Of a stretch of DNA of 64,000 nt, positions 17,813 to 26,186 are shown one piece after another. The notes below the pieces were generated by a model. The model was given only the letters and a program-made list of their open reading frames with translations, was not told where the DNA came from and ran no database searches. The stretch is from Microbacterium halimionae (GTDB lineage Bacteria; Actinomycetota; Actinomycetes; Actinomycetales; Microbacteriaceae). The stretch spans positions 1,116,001 through 1,180,000 of the forward strand of contig NZ_JAAOZB010000002.1 in the NCBI RefSeq assembly GCF_011761265.1, in the 5' to 3' direction. Numbering within the stretch: position 1 is the first letter of the stretch; every line of letters begins with the position of its first letter. A program made the position numbers and the translations under genes.

Positions 17813-19866
17813 GAGAGGGCCTCCTCCCACATCTGCACGTAGCTCTCAGCACCGCCCATCATTTGCTGTTCGAGCAGTGCACTGTCGCTACCCGCGTAGG
17901 CAATGACGTCAGCGAACCAGTCCGCATACATCCCGTACTGAGACACACCGTCAGTATTCAAATCCCACGTGCGATCCCCGAAGACTTGGCGCTCAAAGAC
18001 CGCACCGTTGGGAGTCGTGAACGGATACTGGAGCGGGACGGTGTCGGCATCGAGACGAGCTCCCGGCTGCACAGCCAGACCATTCACATCTGAACCGACG
18101 CCGTAGGCATTCATCGTGCCCGCGGCGGCGGCCGAGTTCTCCCGCCATTGGGTCAAGAAGTCCGGTTCGCCGTTGCCTGCATCCGCGGCGGAGTACGCGT
18201 AGCCGGCGACGAACCCACCGCTTTGGGCGATTCGACCAGTGATGGTGGGATCCGACCAGCTGTGCACCGAGGCAACACCGGAGTAGTCAGCATCCTCCGT
18301 GATATCGAGCACGGCCTGCGCAGTGCGCACACCCATGTGATCGATGTGGATGATCATGCCGCGATCCATCATGCCTTCGACGAGGTACTCCCCAAGAGCT
18401 GTGAGTTCCTGCACGTTGCAAATCGGACCTTCGGGGTAGACCGGGAGAGTTGTACCCGCGGGCACGTTGACACCGGCCGAGAGCAGATCGGCGATCGCGT
18501 CGTTGGAAATCGGTTGTTCATTGTCCGATGGGCCCGCACACGACTCTGCCTGCCACCAAGAACCAGTGCTGATGAGGTTTCCCACATTGATGGCTGCCCC
18601 AGTGACTCCGGCATCGAACCGGGTGCCACCGAACGCATTGTCGAATTTGTGGATCGGGTAGAGCCCGCTCACTCCCAGCGCGGACATCTCGTCGAGGCCA
18701 GTGTCGATGTCTTCCTCGTCACACTGCGCGACGCCATCGATCACGCGGCACCCGAAAAGCTCAGATGTCTCAGCGCCGAGCACGACGGCGAGCTTTCCCT
18801 CATCGGCGATCTCACGCACTTCCACGGGGGTGGTCGCAATCTGGAACCACCCCTCGCCCGGACCACCACTTTGCGCGTCGATGTAGTCCTGCATGTCGTT
18901 CAAAAGCTGAGCCTGGGCGAGGATTTGCTCGCCTTCGTCGCAACTGGTCACTCGCTCTGGGTACAGCTCGCAAATGACCCGGTTTCCTACGAGGAGTGCA
19001 TTAAGCACACGCATCCCGCCTTGCCACGCACGCTCGACACCTTTGTAGTAGGCCTGCTCGTGAAGCATGGCTTCGCTGCTCGGCCAGTCGCTGAAGCCTG
19101 GCCACCCTTCATCGCCCGCGAATGGGTCCGACCCGCCGATGACTGCCTCGAAGAGCGCACCGGCACCGATCGTATGGGAAGTGCAGCCACCGAGCGCAAC
19201 CTCTATCCCACCGGGAGCAAAGGGGCTCCCACACACGAATTCACCACCGAAAGCGGCGCTACCCGCCGGGTGCGCATGCGCATCGATATAGCCGTTGAGG
19301 GTGCCGTCGGCGTTGACGGCCGGCTCGGTCGCGGGAGTGATCAGCCCCGTCGTCGCGGCGGGCGGGAAAGAGCAACCTGTAGCAGGCTCGAACGTGAAGC
19401 TCCCGGCGGCAACCGTGAGCTTGCCGGAGCGACTACCGATACCAGTGCCGCTCGTCGTCGCTGTGATGCGGTATGCGCCTTCGGTCCCTGTGATCGTCCA
19501 ATCGGCTTCGGGTCCATAGCCATCGCCCGCCCACACGTAGCCTAAAACGCTCTCATAGAGATCGCTGCCGCCCGAATCGGTGAGCTGGTAAGTACCGAGC
19601 CCCGTCGCATCAAATGCAATGGGTTCCGCGGAGGCGGCATCAGCTCGAGTTCCGTACCCGACAGATGCCTTTTCGATGTAGTTGTTTTGCCCCGCGGTCG
19701 TGCCGTCTGCAATCACGCGTAGCAGCATGCACGAGCCATCTAAATCGGTCACGGGTGTGGATTCCGATGCCGCAGCCGGCGCGGTAAGCGCACCGGCTGC
19801 GACGACGAGAACTATTCCCGCGACGGCAACATTCCTGAGGGAGGCACGGGTGGGTCGAGTCTTCAT
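17800..19866 (-). CDS. Secreted metallohydrolase, membrane dipeptidase (M19)-like
   Basis: A 688-residue exported protein. The signal peptide (about 1-34) ends near APAAAS. A beta-rich domain of about 150 residues follows, then a large hydrolase domain opening with YIDAHAHPAG (His197, His199), a typical first metal motif of amidohydrolase/M19 barrels. Later candidate ligand motifs are VLGAETSELFG, IIHIDHMG and VASVHSWSDPT. M19 enzymes cleave dipeptides, but the extra N-terminal domain and the size are unusual. AGGAG seven bases before the ATG supports the start. It heads a three-gene set with an MFS transporter and GH1. Confidence 0.65.
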   Translation of the reverse strand: MKTRPTRASLRNVAVAGIVLVVAAGALTAPAAASESTPVTDLDGSCMLLRVIADGTTAGQNNYIEKASVGYGTRADAASAEPIAFDATGLGTYQLTDSGGSDLYESVLGYVWAGDGYGPEADWTITGTEGAYRITATTSGTGIGSRSGKLTVAAGSFTFEPATGCSFPPAATTGLITPATEPAVNADGTLNGYIDAHAHPAGSAAFGGEFVCGSPFAPGGIEVALGGCTSHTIGAGALFEAVIGGSDPFAGDEGWPGFSDWPSSEAMLHEQAYYKGVERAWQGGMRVLNALLVGNRVICELYPERVTSCDEGEQILAQAQLLNDMQDYIDAQSGGPGEGWFQIATTPVEVREIADEGKLAVVLGAETSELFGCRVIDGVAQCDEEDIDTGLDEMSALGVSGLYPIHKFDNAFGGTRFDAGVTGAAINVGNLISTGSWWQAESCAGPSDNEQPISNDAIADLLSAGVNVPAGTTLPVYPEGPICNVQELTALGEYLVEGMMDRGMIIHIDHMGVRTAQAVLDITEDADYSGVASVHSWSDPTITGRIAQSGGFVAGYAYSAADAGNGEPDFLTQWRENSAAAAGTMNAYGVGSDVNGLAVQPGARLDADTVPLQYPFTTPNGAVFERQVFGDRTWDLNTDGVSQYGMYADWFADVIAYAGSDSALLEQQMMGGAESYVQMWEEALSWTE

Positions 19867-19900
19867 GGATCACTCCTGGTCGGTGGGGCACGTTGAGGTG

Positions 19901-19972
19901 GGACACGGACTACGGGTGGAACTCGGACTGCGGATGGTAGATGAACTGCGGGTGGTGCGAGTGCTGCGGATG
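19901..19972. repeat. Four 18-bp degenerate tandem repeats in the M19-like gene leader
   Basis: Four units of exactly 18 bp lie head to tail in the 128-base gap between the MFS exporter gene and the M19-like gene. Units begin at 19901, 19919, 19937 and 19955. They match the second unit at 14, 18, 12 and 12 of 18 positions. The best conserved part is the last ten bases, ACTGCGG(A/G)TG on the plus strand. The block ends 34 bases upstream of the M19-like start codon. Confidence 0.7.
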
Positions 19973-19994
19973 TGGTCGTGATCGATTGACGGGT

Positions 19995-21173
19995 TTAGGT
20001 GTGGGGTGTGTTGGTTCGCTGAGAGATTTTCGAGCGGAGCGCGGGAATCACAAGCAGAAGTGCTGCGGCTGGGATGGCGAACGCGAGGGCTGATCCGCCG
20101 ATATCCAGGAGCAGTCCGATCCCTACAGCACCGATCAGCGCCCCGCCGTAGTTGAAGAGATTGACGCGGGCCACGATCTCGTCGCTGCGAGCGGGGTCGA
20201 TGCGACCGGCCAAGCCAAAAGCTATGGGCACCAGAGCACCCACACAGAGCCCGGCGAACAAGAAACCCGCCAGAGCGAAGCCGAAGAGGGGGACGAATCC
20301 CACCACAAGGCATCCCAAGACGCCCGCGATGACACACATCAGCATGACGCGCCGCATACCGGCGCCGCGCACGAGCGGATCCGTCGCGAGCCGCGCCGCG
20401 AGTACGCCTCCCTGATACACGGCGTAACCCAAAGGCGCGAACGCGAGAGCCGCTCCGATACCCACCAGATGCACGCTGCTCCAGGTACTGATACCGGAGT
20501 CGACGGTGAACGCTGCGAGGACCACGAGACCGACGACCACAATCGAGGCGCGCGGTAGCGCACCCCTGCGTGCCCCCGCCTCGCGCGCGGCGCGCTCGGC
20601 GTCGAGAGTGCGTGCACTGAGCATGACGTAGATGACTTGAAGAAGAGCCGCAGCGAGAAGTGCTGACACGGCGCCGGCGCCCCACTGAAGTCCCGCACTC
20701 ATCACGAGAGCCCCGACGATCGCACCCACCGTGTACACCGCGAAGAAGCGACCCAGAATGGACCCTCCCCAGTGCCTCTGCACGAGCACGCCCTGCATAT
20801 TGGATGCAGCGTCGATCACGCCGAGCCCCACTCCGTAGATGGCAATCGCCACGATGAAAACGACGGCATCCGGTGAAAGAGCGGCAAGCACGAGGCCCGC
20901 AGCCTCCAGTAGGAATCCCACGACGACGCCCAAACGGCTATTGCGCCAGATCGCGAGCACATCGGCGATCACCGACCCGATTGCGGCGGCAACGCATACC
21001 CCGAGCAGAACGATCGACACAGCTGTCTCGCTCAGATCGTGCCGTGCTTGAAAGGAAGGAACAGCGGTCACGACCACGGCGTACCCGAGGCCCTGTGCGC
21101 CGTACGCACCGGCCACCGCAATAGCGGTGCGTCGTAATGCCGCCGACTGCGAGCTCTTCTGCTGTGTCGTCAT
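19995..21173 (-). CDS. MFS transporter (TetR-controlled operon)
   Basis: A 392-residue protein with about twelve membrane helices and a MFS fold. The N-terminal half has the phrase GSVIADVLAIWRNSR in the helix 2-3 loop. The start follows the aminotransferase stop by one base, so it is cotranscribed with the SDR, TetR, SCP2-like and aminotransferase genes. A TetR-controlled operon with an MFS member often exports the compound sensed by the repressor; that role is inferred. The substrate is unknown. Confidence 0.85.
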   Translation of the reverse strand: MTTQQKSSQSAALRRTAIAVAGAYGAQGLGYAVVVTAVPSFQARHDLSETAVSIVLLGVCVAAAIGSVIADVLAIWRNSRLGVVVGFLLEAAGLVLAALSPDAVVFIVAIAIYGVGLGVIDAASNMQGVLVQRHWGGSILGRFFAVYTVGAIVGALVMSAGLQWGAGAVSALLAAALLQVIYVMLSARTLDAERAAREAGARRGALPRASIVVVGLVVLAAFTVDSGISTWSSVHLVGIGAALAFAPLGYAVYQGGVLAARLATDPLVRGAGMRRVMLMCVIAGVLGCLVVGFVPLFGFALAGFLFAGLCVGALVPIAFGLAGRIDPARSDEIVARVNLFNYGGALIGAVGIGLLLDIGGSALAFAIPAAALLLVIPALRSKISQRTNTPHT

Positions 21174-21174
21174 G

Positions 21175-22458
21175 TCAGAATCCCAACCCGTGGCGCGCCG
21201 CGACGATCGCGAAGGATTCGTCGGCGATCTCGATCGTGCGGTCGACGTCTGCTTCGGTGAGGGCCGCGTTGATGAAGTGGTTGTGATGTGAAGTCACGAA
21301 AACACCGCGCTGTACGCACTCGGCTACCCACTCCTGGTGCAGCATCAATGAGCCGGTCGGATCATCGAGTCGAAGATAGAAAAGTGCTGGCGCGCCCGAT
21401 GCGATCATCGAGAGTCCGTGATCGGCTGCCGCAGAAACGAGACCATCCGTCAACCGACGACCAAGCCTGTCGAACAGCGCCGGAGCGTCGAGCTCGACAA
21501 GCTTCGTGATTGTGGCGATTCCCGCAGCGAATGGAACCGCACTCATCCAGTAACTACCGGTGTAGGTGATGCTACTGACGGCTTCTTTCAGTGCATCTTT
21601 GCCGCACAGAGCAGAGACGTTGTACCCGTTCGCGAGTGCCTTACAAAAGCAAATCAGATCGGCTTCAAATCCGAAATAGTGATCGCTGCCTGCAAGGTCC
21701 AGCCGGAATCCTGCTCGAACATCATCGACGATCAGCACGACTCCATGCTCGGTGCATAGACGCCGCACCTGCTGCCAGTAGTCAGCAGCAGGCAGCTCGT
21801 TGTCGGTGAAGTTTCCATGCATGTAGGGCTGGGCGATGAGCGCCGCAACTTCGCCGCGGTAGTCAGCGAGCATCTGTCGTAGGGCACCGAGGTCGTTCCA
21901 GGGCACCATCAGATTGTTCGCAACGTCTTCTTCGAGAACGCCGGGGTAGTCAAGCTTCTGCGTCCATGGTGCGACACCGTGGTAATAACCCTTGACGAAG
22001 ACTATCTTTTTGCGACCGGTCGCCGCCCGTGCCGTCATGATCGCGAGTGTCGTCGTGTCTCCACCGTTCTTCGCGAAGAACGCCCAGTCAGCGCTCGCGA
22101 CGGTATCGACGAGCAGCTCGGCAAAGTCGATCATGATGCTGGAGGGCAACGTGACGACGTCTTCGCGCCGCGCTTGATCGTTCGCCGCGGCTGCAACATC
22201 GGGGTCGTTGTATCCAAGCACGTTCGGTCCGTAACCGCACATGTAATCGATGTACTCGTTGCCATCGAGGTCCCAAAAGCGCGTCCCTTCTGCCCGCGAA
22301 GAGAACTTAGGAAATGCGTCGTGCGGAATGTGAAGTCCTTCCGCGGGACCGAGGTGCCCCGGGATGCCTGCGGGGATTACTCGGGCTGCACGGGCGAATG
22401 CTTCGCGACTCTTATCGAAACGAAACGGGGTCGTGGCTGTGGGTGTTGCGAGAGTCAT
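21175..22458 (-). CDS. PLP-dependent class III aminotransferase, glutamate-1-semialdehyde aminomutase-like
   Basis: A 427-residue fold-type I enzyme. The PLP lysine is Lys273 in CFCKALANGY. The cofactor-ring aspartate lies in LIVDDVRAGFR (Asp245/246), where most relatives read DEV; here it is DDV. FFAKNGGDTTTLA binds the phosphate. The sequence is closest in style to HemL-like enzymes, but the operon context (SDR, SCP2-like, MFS, TetR) does not suggest heme synthesis. It probably transaminates a small-molecule aldehyde or ketone, perhaps one made by the SDR. It starts six bases after the SCP2-like gene. Confidence 0.82.
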   Translation of the reverse strand: MTLATPTATTPFRFDKSREAFARAARVIPAGIPGHLGPAEGLHIPHDAFPKFSSRAEGTRFWDLDGNEYIDYMCGYGPNVLGYNDPDVAAAANDQARREDVVTLPSSIMIDFAELLVDTVASADWAFFAKNGGDTTTLAIMTARAATGRKKIVFVKGYYHGVAPWTQKLDYPGVLEEDVANNLMVPWNDLGALRQMLADYRGEVAALIAQPYMHGNFTDNELPAADYWQQVRRLCTEHGVVLIVDDVRAGFRLDLAGSDHYFGFEADLICFCKALANGYNVSALCGKDALKEAVSSITYTGSYWMSAVPFAAGIATITKLVELDAPALFDRLGRRLTDGLVSAAADHGLSMIASGAPALFYLRLDDPTGSLMLHQEWVAECVQRGVFVTSHHNHFINAALTEADVDRTIEIADESFAIVAARHGLGF

Positions 22459-22464
22459 TTCAGT

Positions 22465-23238
22465 TCACTTTCCGAGGTACTGGCCGACGCGGTCAAGGAT
22501 GCGGTTGGTGTTGTCTACGAGCGGGATATAGCCGCGCATTGCAATGCGGCCATCGCAGACACATGCGAGCGCGCTTTCTCGCCCTGCGATCACGTCGCCC
22601 GCTGTGGCGAGATCCGCGAACCCGAACACGGCGCGCGCTGGTGATTCAGCTGGGGTTACGAGAGTGAGCCGGTGTGCCTCGACACTGATGCGATAACGCA
22701 GCGAATTTCCCACCTCGATATCGAGTTCGCCATCGCTCATTTGCGCGGCGCTGAATCGCCCACTGCGATCGTCATTTGCCACGATCGTGATCGCGTTCGC
22801 CGCGACATTGAGAGTCAGGAGGCTGCTGGCTTCAAAAAAGTCCGCGGCTGCAAGGTCTTCCGTGTTCGGCTCCAAGTACTTCGAAAGCAGAGCCGTCAAT
22901 GGGGTGAACACGCCGGTGAGAAAGCGTAGTCCGCGCGGACCCGCCACGGGCAGAGGCTGAGAAGTTCCCGCAACGACAGCGTTGAGATGACTTGGAGAAC
23001 GAAAGTAAAGACGTGCCCTCGTACCGAGGGCGTCCCCGCCCTGCCGTATGCCCTCGGGAGTAAAGATCAGTCGGGAGTGGGTGCCCCCGACGATCGATAG
23101 ATCAAGCGTCACTGGCCCTGAAAGCTCACCGACGAGAGACTTTGCGGCTGGAACGAGTTCCACGAGCCTAGGCAACGTGCCGAAGACGGCGTGCATATTG
23201 ATCGCGGCGAGAACTTTTTCGTCGGTTTCAGTGAGCAT
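22465..23238 (-). CDS. SCP2-like (sterol-carrier-fold) protein, function unknown
   Basis: A 257-residue soluble protein. The middle part reads SRLIFTPEGIRQGGDA, then ARLYFRSPSHLNAVVAGTSQP and LPVAGPRG. This pattern (beta strand, surface helix, Gly-rich 'G..P.P..G') resembles SCP2-type lipid or acyl-binding domains. The match is by eye and modest. The start codon overlaps the tetR stop by 11 bases, and a longer frame upstream only extends antisense into tetR. It may bind a hydrophobic substrate for the neighbouring SDR and aminotransferase; this is speculation from the operon. Confidence 0.55.
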   Translation of the reverse strand: MLTETDEKVLAAINMHAVFGTLPRLVELVPAAKSLVGELSGPVTLDLSIVGGTHSRLIFTPEGIRQGGDALGTRARLYFRSPSHLNAVVAGTSQPLPVAGPRGLRFLTGVFTPLTALLSKYLEPNTEDLAAADFFEASSLLTLNVAANAITIVANDDRSGRFSAAQMSDGELDIEVGNSLRYRISVEAHRLTLVTPAESPARAVFGFADLATAGDVIAGRESALACVCDGRIAMRGYIPLVDNTNRILDRVGQYLGK

Positions 23239-23845
23239 GGGGCGTCTCCTTAGTGATAGTGCGAGTGTGGGCAGTAAAAGCTGATGCGAAGAATGCCGCA
23301 GTGCTGCGAGCGGCGACACCGTCGCCGTCGGCGAGGAAAGTTGTCGTGATGCCGTCGAGCGCGGCGATGAGCGAACGTGCGAGATCAGACACCGGCACAG
23401 TCCACTCCGCCCCGCCCCGAGCGGCCGCTGCTTCCAACAGCTCGGTTGCGGTTACGTAGTAGCCGGACCATTGCGCGCGCATTCGACCGGCTGTGTCGTT
23501 TCGGCGCGCGAACAGCCCGAGTTCTAAGACTGCGAGTTCACGCGTGGGATCCCTTTCGAGAACCGCGATGTATGCCTCGAGCCCGTCTCTGACAGCCTCT
23601 TCGACCGATGCTGACTCCATGGTTGTGCTCTCGGCTGCGATGCGTTCCTCTTCGGTAACAGCATCGACAACAGCACCCATGAGATCGTCCTGTGACTCGA
23701 AAATGTAGTGAATCGTGCCGAGGGGCATGTTGGCTTCGGCGGCGACCGCCCGTGTGGTGAGAGCAGAGACCCCGCCGCGTACGATCACCCGAATCGCCGC
23801 GGCAATGAGCTCCTGCCGGCGCTGCGCGGCGGGAATTCGACGCAT
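23228..23845 (-). CDS. TetR family transcriptional regulator
   Basis: A 205-residue repressor with an N-terminal helix-turn-helix (about 28-50; LTTRAVAAEANMPLGTIHYIF) and a helical ligand-binding part. The start overlaps the SDR stop (TGATG). As second gene of the operon it probably controls its own expression through the palindrome in front of the SDR gene. The inducer is unknown but is likely a substrate or product of the operon. Confidence 0.9.
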   Translation of the reverse strand: MRRIPAAQRRQELIAAAIRVIVRGGVSALTTRAVAAEANMPLGTIHYIFESQDDLMGAVVDAVTEEERIAAESTTMESASVEEAVRDGLEAYIAVLERDPTRELAVLELGLFARRNDTAGRMRAQWSGYYVTATELLEAAAARGGAEWTVPVSDLARSLIAALDGITTTFLADGDGVAARSTAAFFASAFTAHTRTITKETPHAH

Positions 23846-24633
23846 CAGGATGCCTCCGCAACAAGTCGTGCTGCCACTGCTAGGCGAAGGCGCCGCGGGG
23901 AGGTGCGGGAAAGCACACCCTGAAGCTGGTTTCGTTTACCCACTGTGAGAACGGGCCCCGCCTGAGATCGAGCAAGATGCCGAAACGCGCCGTCGATAAC
24001 GTTCTTCACCTCCGCGACCGCTCCGACTTTGAACGTCTCGCTTCCGGCGACGGCAAAGAATTCGGTGGCGGTCGGGCCCGGGCAGAGCGCAAGCACTCTC
24101 ACTCCGCTCCCCTTCATCTCGCGCCAGAGGGCCTCAGTGAACGACGTCACATAGGCCTTGGTGGCGGCGTACACCGCCATACCGGGCAACGGTTGGTGCG
24201 AGGCGTTGCTCGACACCTGCACGATCACTCCACGCGTCGCCACCAACTGCGGAAGCAGAAGTCGGGTCAGAAGGGTGAGTGCACCAACATTGAGCAAGAT
24301 CTCTGAGGTGATTCGATTCGGGTCTTCAGCTATAAATTCCCCCGCGGTTCCAAACCCCGCGCTGTTGATCAGACCCGACGCTGTCACTCCCCGCTCCAGG
24401 AGCGCCGTCGGCAAATTCGCGGCCGCATCCAGGTCGGAAAGGTCACAAGCGATGACGTCAATGTGCACATCATGCGCATTACGCAAAGTGCGAGCGATGG
24501 TTTCCAAGGCCGCTGCGCGGCGCGCCACCAGAACGAGGTCGTTGCCGCGCCGCGCGAATTCGTGCGCGAATCCTTCGCCGATACCGGAACTTGCGCCCGT
24601 AATGACGACAGCACGCCGCTGAATGTCAACCAT
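23845..24633 (-). CDS. Short-chain dehydrogenase/reductase
   Basis: A 262-residue classical SDR. The NAD(P)-binding motif TGASSGIG is near residue 12, followed by an Arg-rich strand end (VARRAAA) that favours NADP. The catalytic Ser lies in VQVSSNASH, and Tyr and Lys in YAATKAY. The C-terminal phrase LCPGPTATEFF is usual for the family. GGAGA seven bases before the ATG fixes the start, although the frame stays open much further upstream. It is the first gene of the TetR-controlled operon. The substrate is unknown. Confidence 0.9.
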   Translation of the reverse strand: MVDIQRRAVVITGASSGIGEGFAHEFARRGNDLVLVARRAAALETIARTLRNAHDVHIDVIACDLSDLDAAANLPTALLERGVTASGLINSAGFGTAGEFIAEDPNRITSEILLNVGALTLLTRLLLPQLVATRGVIVQVSSNASHQPLPGMAVYAATKAYVTSFTEALWREMKGSGVRVLALCPGPTATEFFAVAGSETFKVGAVAEVKNVIDGAFRHLARSQAGPVLTVGKRNQLQGVLSRTSPRRLRLAVAARLVAEAS

Positions 24634-24645
24634 GTTTTCTCCAAG

Positions 24646-24661
24646 TTGGTCACTTGACCAA
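24646..24661. promoter_or_regulatory. TetR-type operator palindrome
   Basis: A perfect inverted repeat, TTGGTCA-ct-TGACCAA. It begins one base downstream of a TATGTT -10 box and ends 12 bases before the SDR ATG, so it covers the predicted transcription start. This is a typical position for a TetR-family repressor to block RNA polymerase. Confidence 0.75.
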
Positions 24662-24662
24662 A

Positions 24663-24668
24663 AACATA
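24663..24668 (-). promoter_or_regulatory. Predicted -10 of the SDR-TetR operon
   Basis: TATGTT on the minus strand. The expected start point falls inside the palindrome just downstream. No strong -35 is visible. Confidence 0.5.
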
Positions 24669-24672
24669 GAGG

Positions 24673-24699
24673 CAAACCATCGCAGATCTGGCAGGTTTG
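24673..24699. promoter_or_regulatory. Second inverted repeat upstream of the SDR promoter
   Basis: CAAACC and GGTTTG arms separated by 15 bases, upstream of the -10 and spanning the -35 region. It could be an accessory operator. The short arms make chance possible. Confidence 0.3.
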
Positions 24700-24777
24700 G
24701 CTGACTATTAACGTCGGAGAAACAACGCTTAGCGCTGCTGACACATTCGCGCACAGCGCGGAGGGTGTGTGCCGCAC

Positions 24778-24783
24778 TACGGT
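24778..24783 (+). promoter_or_regulatory. Predicted -10 of the NUDIX gene (leaderless)
   Basis: TACGGT on the plus strand, exactly six bases before the ATG, with no ribosome site between. Confidence 0.45.
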
Positions 24784-24789
24784 GGCAAG

Positions 24790-25263
24790 ATGGCAACCCC
24801 GGAATTCATTCTTGAACTACGCCGTTTCGTCGGAAATCGACCACTCTCGTTGTCGGGAGTTACCGCGGTGATCATTCGCGACGAGTCAGTACTTCTCGGA
24901 CGCCGGAGCGACAACGGTGCGCTGACGCCCATCACGGGAATCATCGACCCTGGTGAAGAACCAGCGGTAGCTGCCGCTCGTGAGGCGCTCGAAGAGGCCG
25001 GTGTCAGAATCAGGGTCGATAGCCTGACGTGGGTACATCAGATCCCCAGGGTCACCTACGACAACGGCGATCAAACCGACTATCTAGATCTCACGTTCCG
25101 GTGCACATGGCTCGATGGCGAACCGTATCCAGCAGATGGCGAGATGACTTCCGTCGGCTGGTACCGGCTAGACGAACTCGGCGGAATCGGCCATGACATG
25201 CAGCAGCGAATTGCTTCAGCTGTCGATTTTCGGGGCACAACTCGATTCGAAAACAGCGTTTAG
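24790..25263 (+). CDS. NUDIX hydrolase
   Basis: A 157-residue single-domain protein with a complete Nudix box: G, five residues, E, seven residues, then REALEEAGV (about 55-77). The box binds Mg and cleaves nucleoside diphosphate linkages. The flanking phrases (TPITGIIDPGEE, QTDYLDLTFRC) resemble MutT/ADP-ribose-type enzymes, but the substrate is not predictable. An upstream in-frame GTG is possible; the ATG is preferred because it lies six bases from a TANNNT box. It is divergent from the SDR operon (156-base gap) and convergent with rluD (one base between stops). Confidence 0.88.
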   Translation: MATPEFILELRRFVGNRPLSLSGVTAVIIRDESVLLGRRSDNGALTPITGIIDPGEEPAVAAAREALEEAGVRIRVDSLTWVHQIPRVTYDNGDQTDYLDLTFRCTWLDGEPYPADGEMTSVGWYRLDELGGIGHDMQQRIASAVDFRGTTRFENSV

Positions 25264-25264
25264 T

Positions 25265-26185
25265 TCATTCACCACGAAGCATGTGGAGCGCGTGAGCTAG
25301 ATCCGTGGGGTATTCCGAATTGAACGTCACCCATTCGCCGGTGCCGGGGTGGGTGAAGCTGAGTTGGCGCGCGTGAAGCCACTGCCGACTGAGCCCAAGC
25401 CGCGCGGACATCGTCGGGTCAGCGCCGTACAGGGGGTCGCCCACGCACGGATGCCGATGGGCCGCCATGTGCACACGAATTTGGTGCGTACGCCCCGTCT
25501 CAAGATGAACCTCGAGCAGCGATGCACCGCGAAATGCCTCAAGGGTCTCGTAGTGGGTAACCGAATCCTTGCCATCGGGAACGACAGCGAACTTCCACGA
25601 ATGAGATGGATGCCGTCCGATTGGAGCGTCGATAGTTCCCGCTAGCGGGTCAGGGTGCCCCTGAACGACGGTGTGATAAATCTTGTCTACATCACGCTCT
25701 TTGAACGCGCGCTTCAAAGCCGTGTATCCCTGTTCGCTCTTAGCCACCACCATGAGGCCGCTCGTTCCAGCATCCAGGCGATGCACGATCCCTTGACGCT
25801 CGGCCGGACCGGTCGTCGCAATACGAAATCCTGCGGCCGCGAGGGCGCCAAGCACGGTCGGCCCCTCCCAACCGACGGAGGGGTGAGCGGCGACTCCGAC
25901 AGGCTTGTCGATCACTACGAGGTCATCGTCATCCCAAATGATGCCGAGATCCGGTACCGCGAGCGGCACGATCTCTGCCGCGCGTTTGGGCTCCCATGAC
26001 ACCTCTAGCCAGCTCCCACCGCGAAGTCGATCTGACTTCGATAGTGGGCGATTGTCCGCGAGCACGCCGCCCGCGTCGGCGACTTCGGCTGCGAAGGTGC
26101 GAGAAAACCCGAGCATCTTGGCGAGTGCGGCATCCACGCGCACACCCTCAAGGCCGTCCGGGACAGGCAGGCTTCTCAGTTCCAC
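25265..26185 (-). CDS. rluD: RNA pseudouridine synthase, RluA/RluD family
   Basis: A 306-residue enzyme with an N-terminal S4 RNA-binding domain (about 10-70) and a catalytic domain containing HRLDAGTSG, whose Asp is the nucleophile. [14 protein letters not shown] is the second conserved motif. RluD modifies helix 69 of 23S rRNA; other family members modify different sites, so the exact position is inferred. The frame continues upstream, but the GTG one base after the lspA stop is the sensible start. The lspA-rluD pair is conserved in actinobacteria. Confidence 0.93.
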   Translation of the reverse strand: MELRSLPVPDGLEGVRVDAALAKMLGFSRTFAAEVADAGGVLADNRPLSKSDRLRGGSWLEVSWEPKRAAEIVPLAVPDLGIIWDDDDLVVIDKPVGVAAHPSVGWEGPTVLGALAAAGFRIATTGPAERQGIVHRLDAGTSGLMVVAKSEQGYTALKRAFKERDVDKIYHTVVQGHPDPLAGTIDAPIGRHPSHSWKFAVVPDGKDSVTHYETLEAFRGASLLEVHLETGRTHQIRVHMAAHRHPCVGDPLYGADPTMSARLGLSRQWLHARQLSFTHPGTGEWVTFNSEYPTDLAHALHMLRGE

Positions 26186-26186
26186 G

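Noticed and set aside
19870..20685. Frame of 271 codons over the MFS gene and the 18-bp repeats, with repeated Arg-Ser-Thr units
   Set aside because: It lies mostly over a clear MFS gene in another frame. The repeated residues simply reflect the 18-bp DNA repeats.
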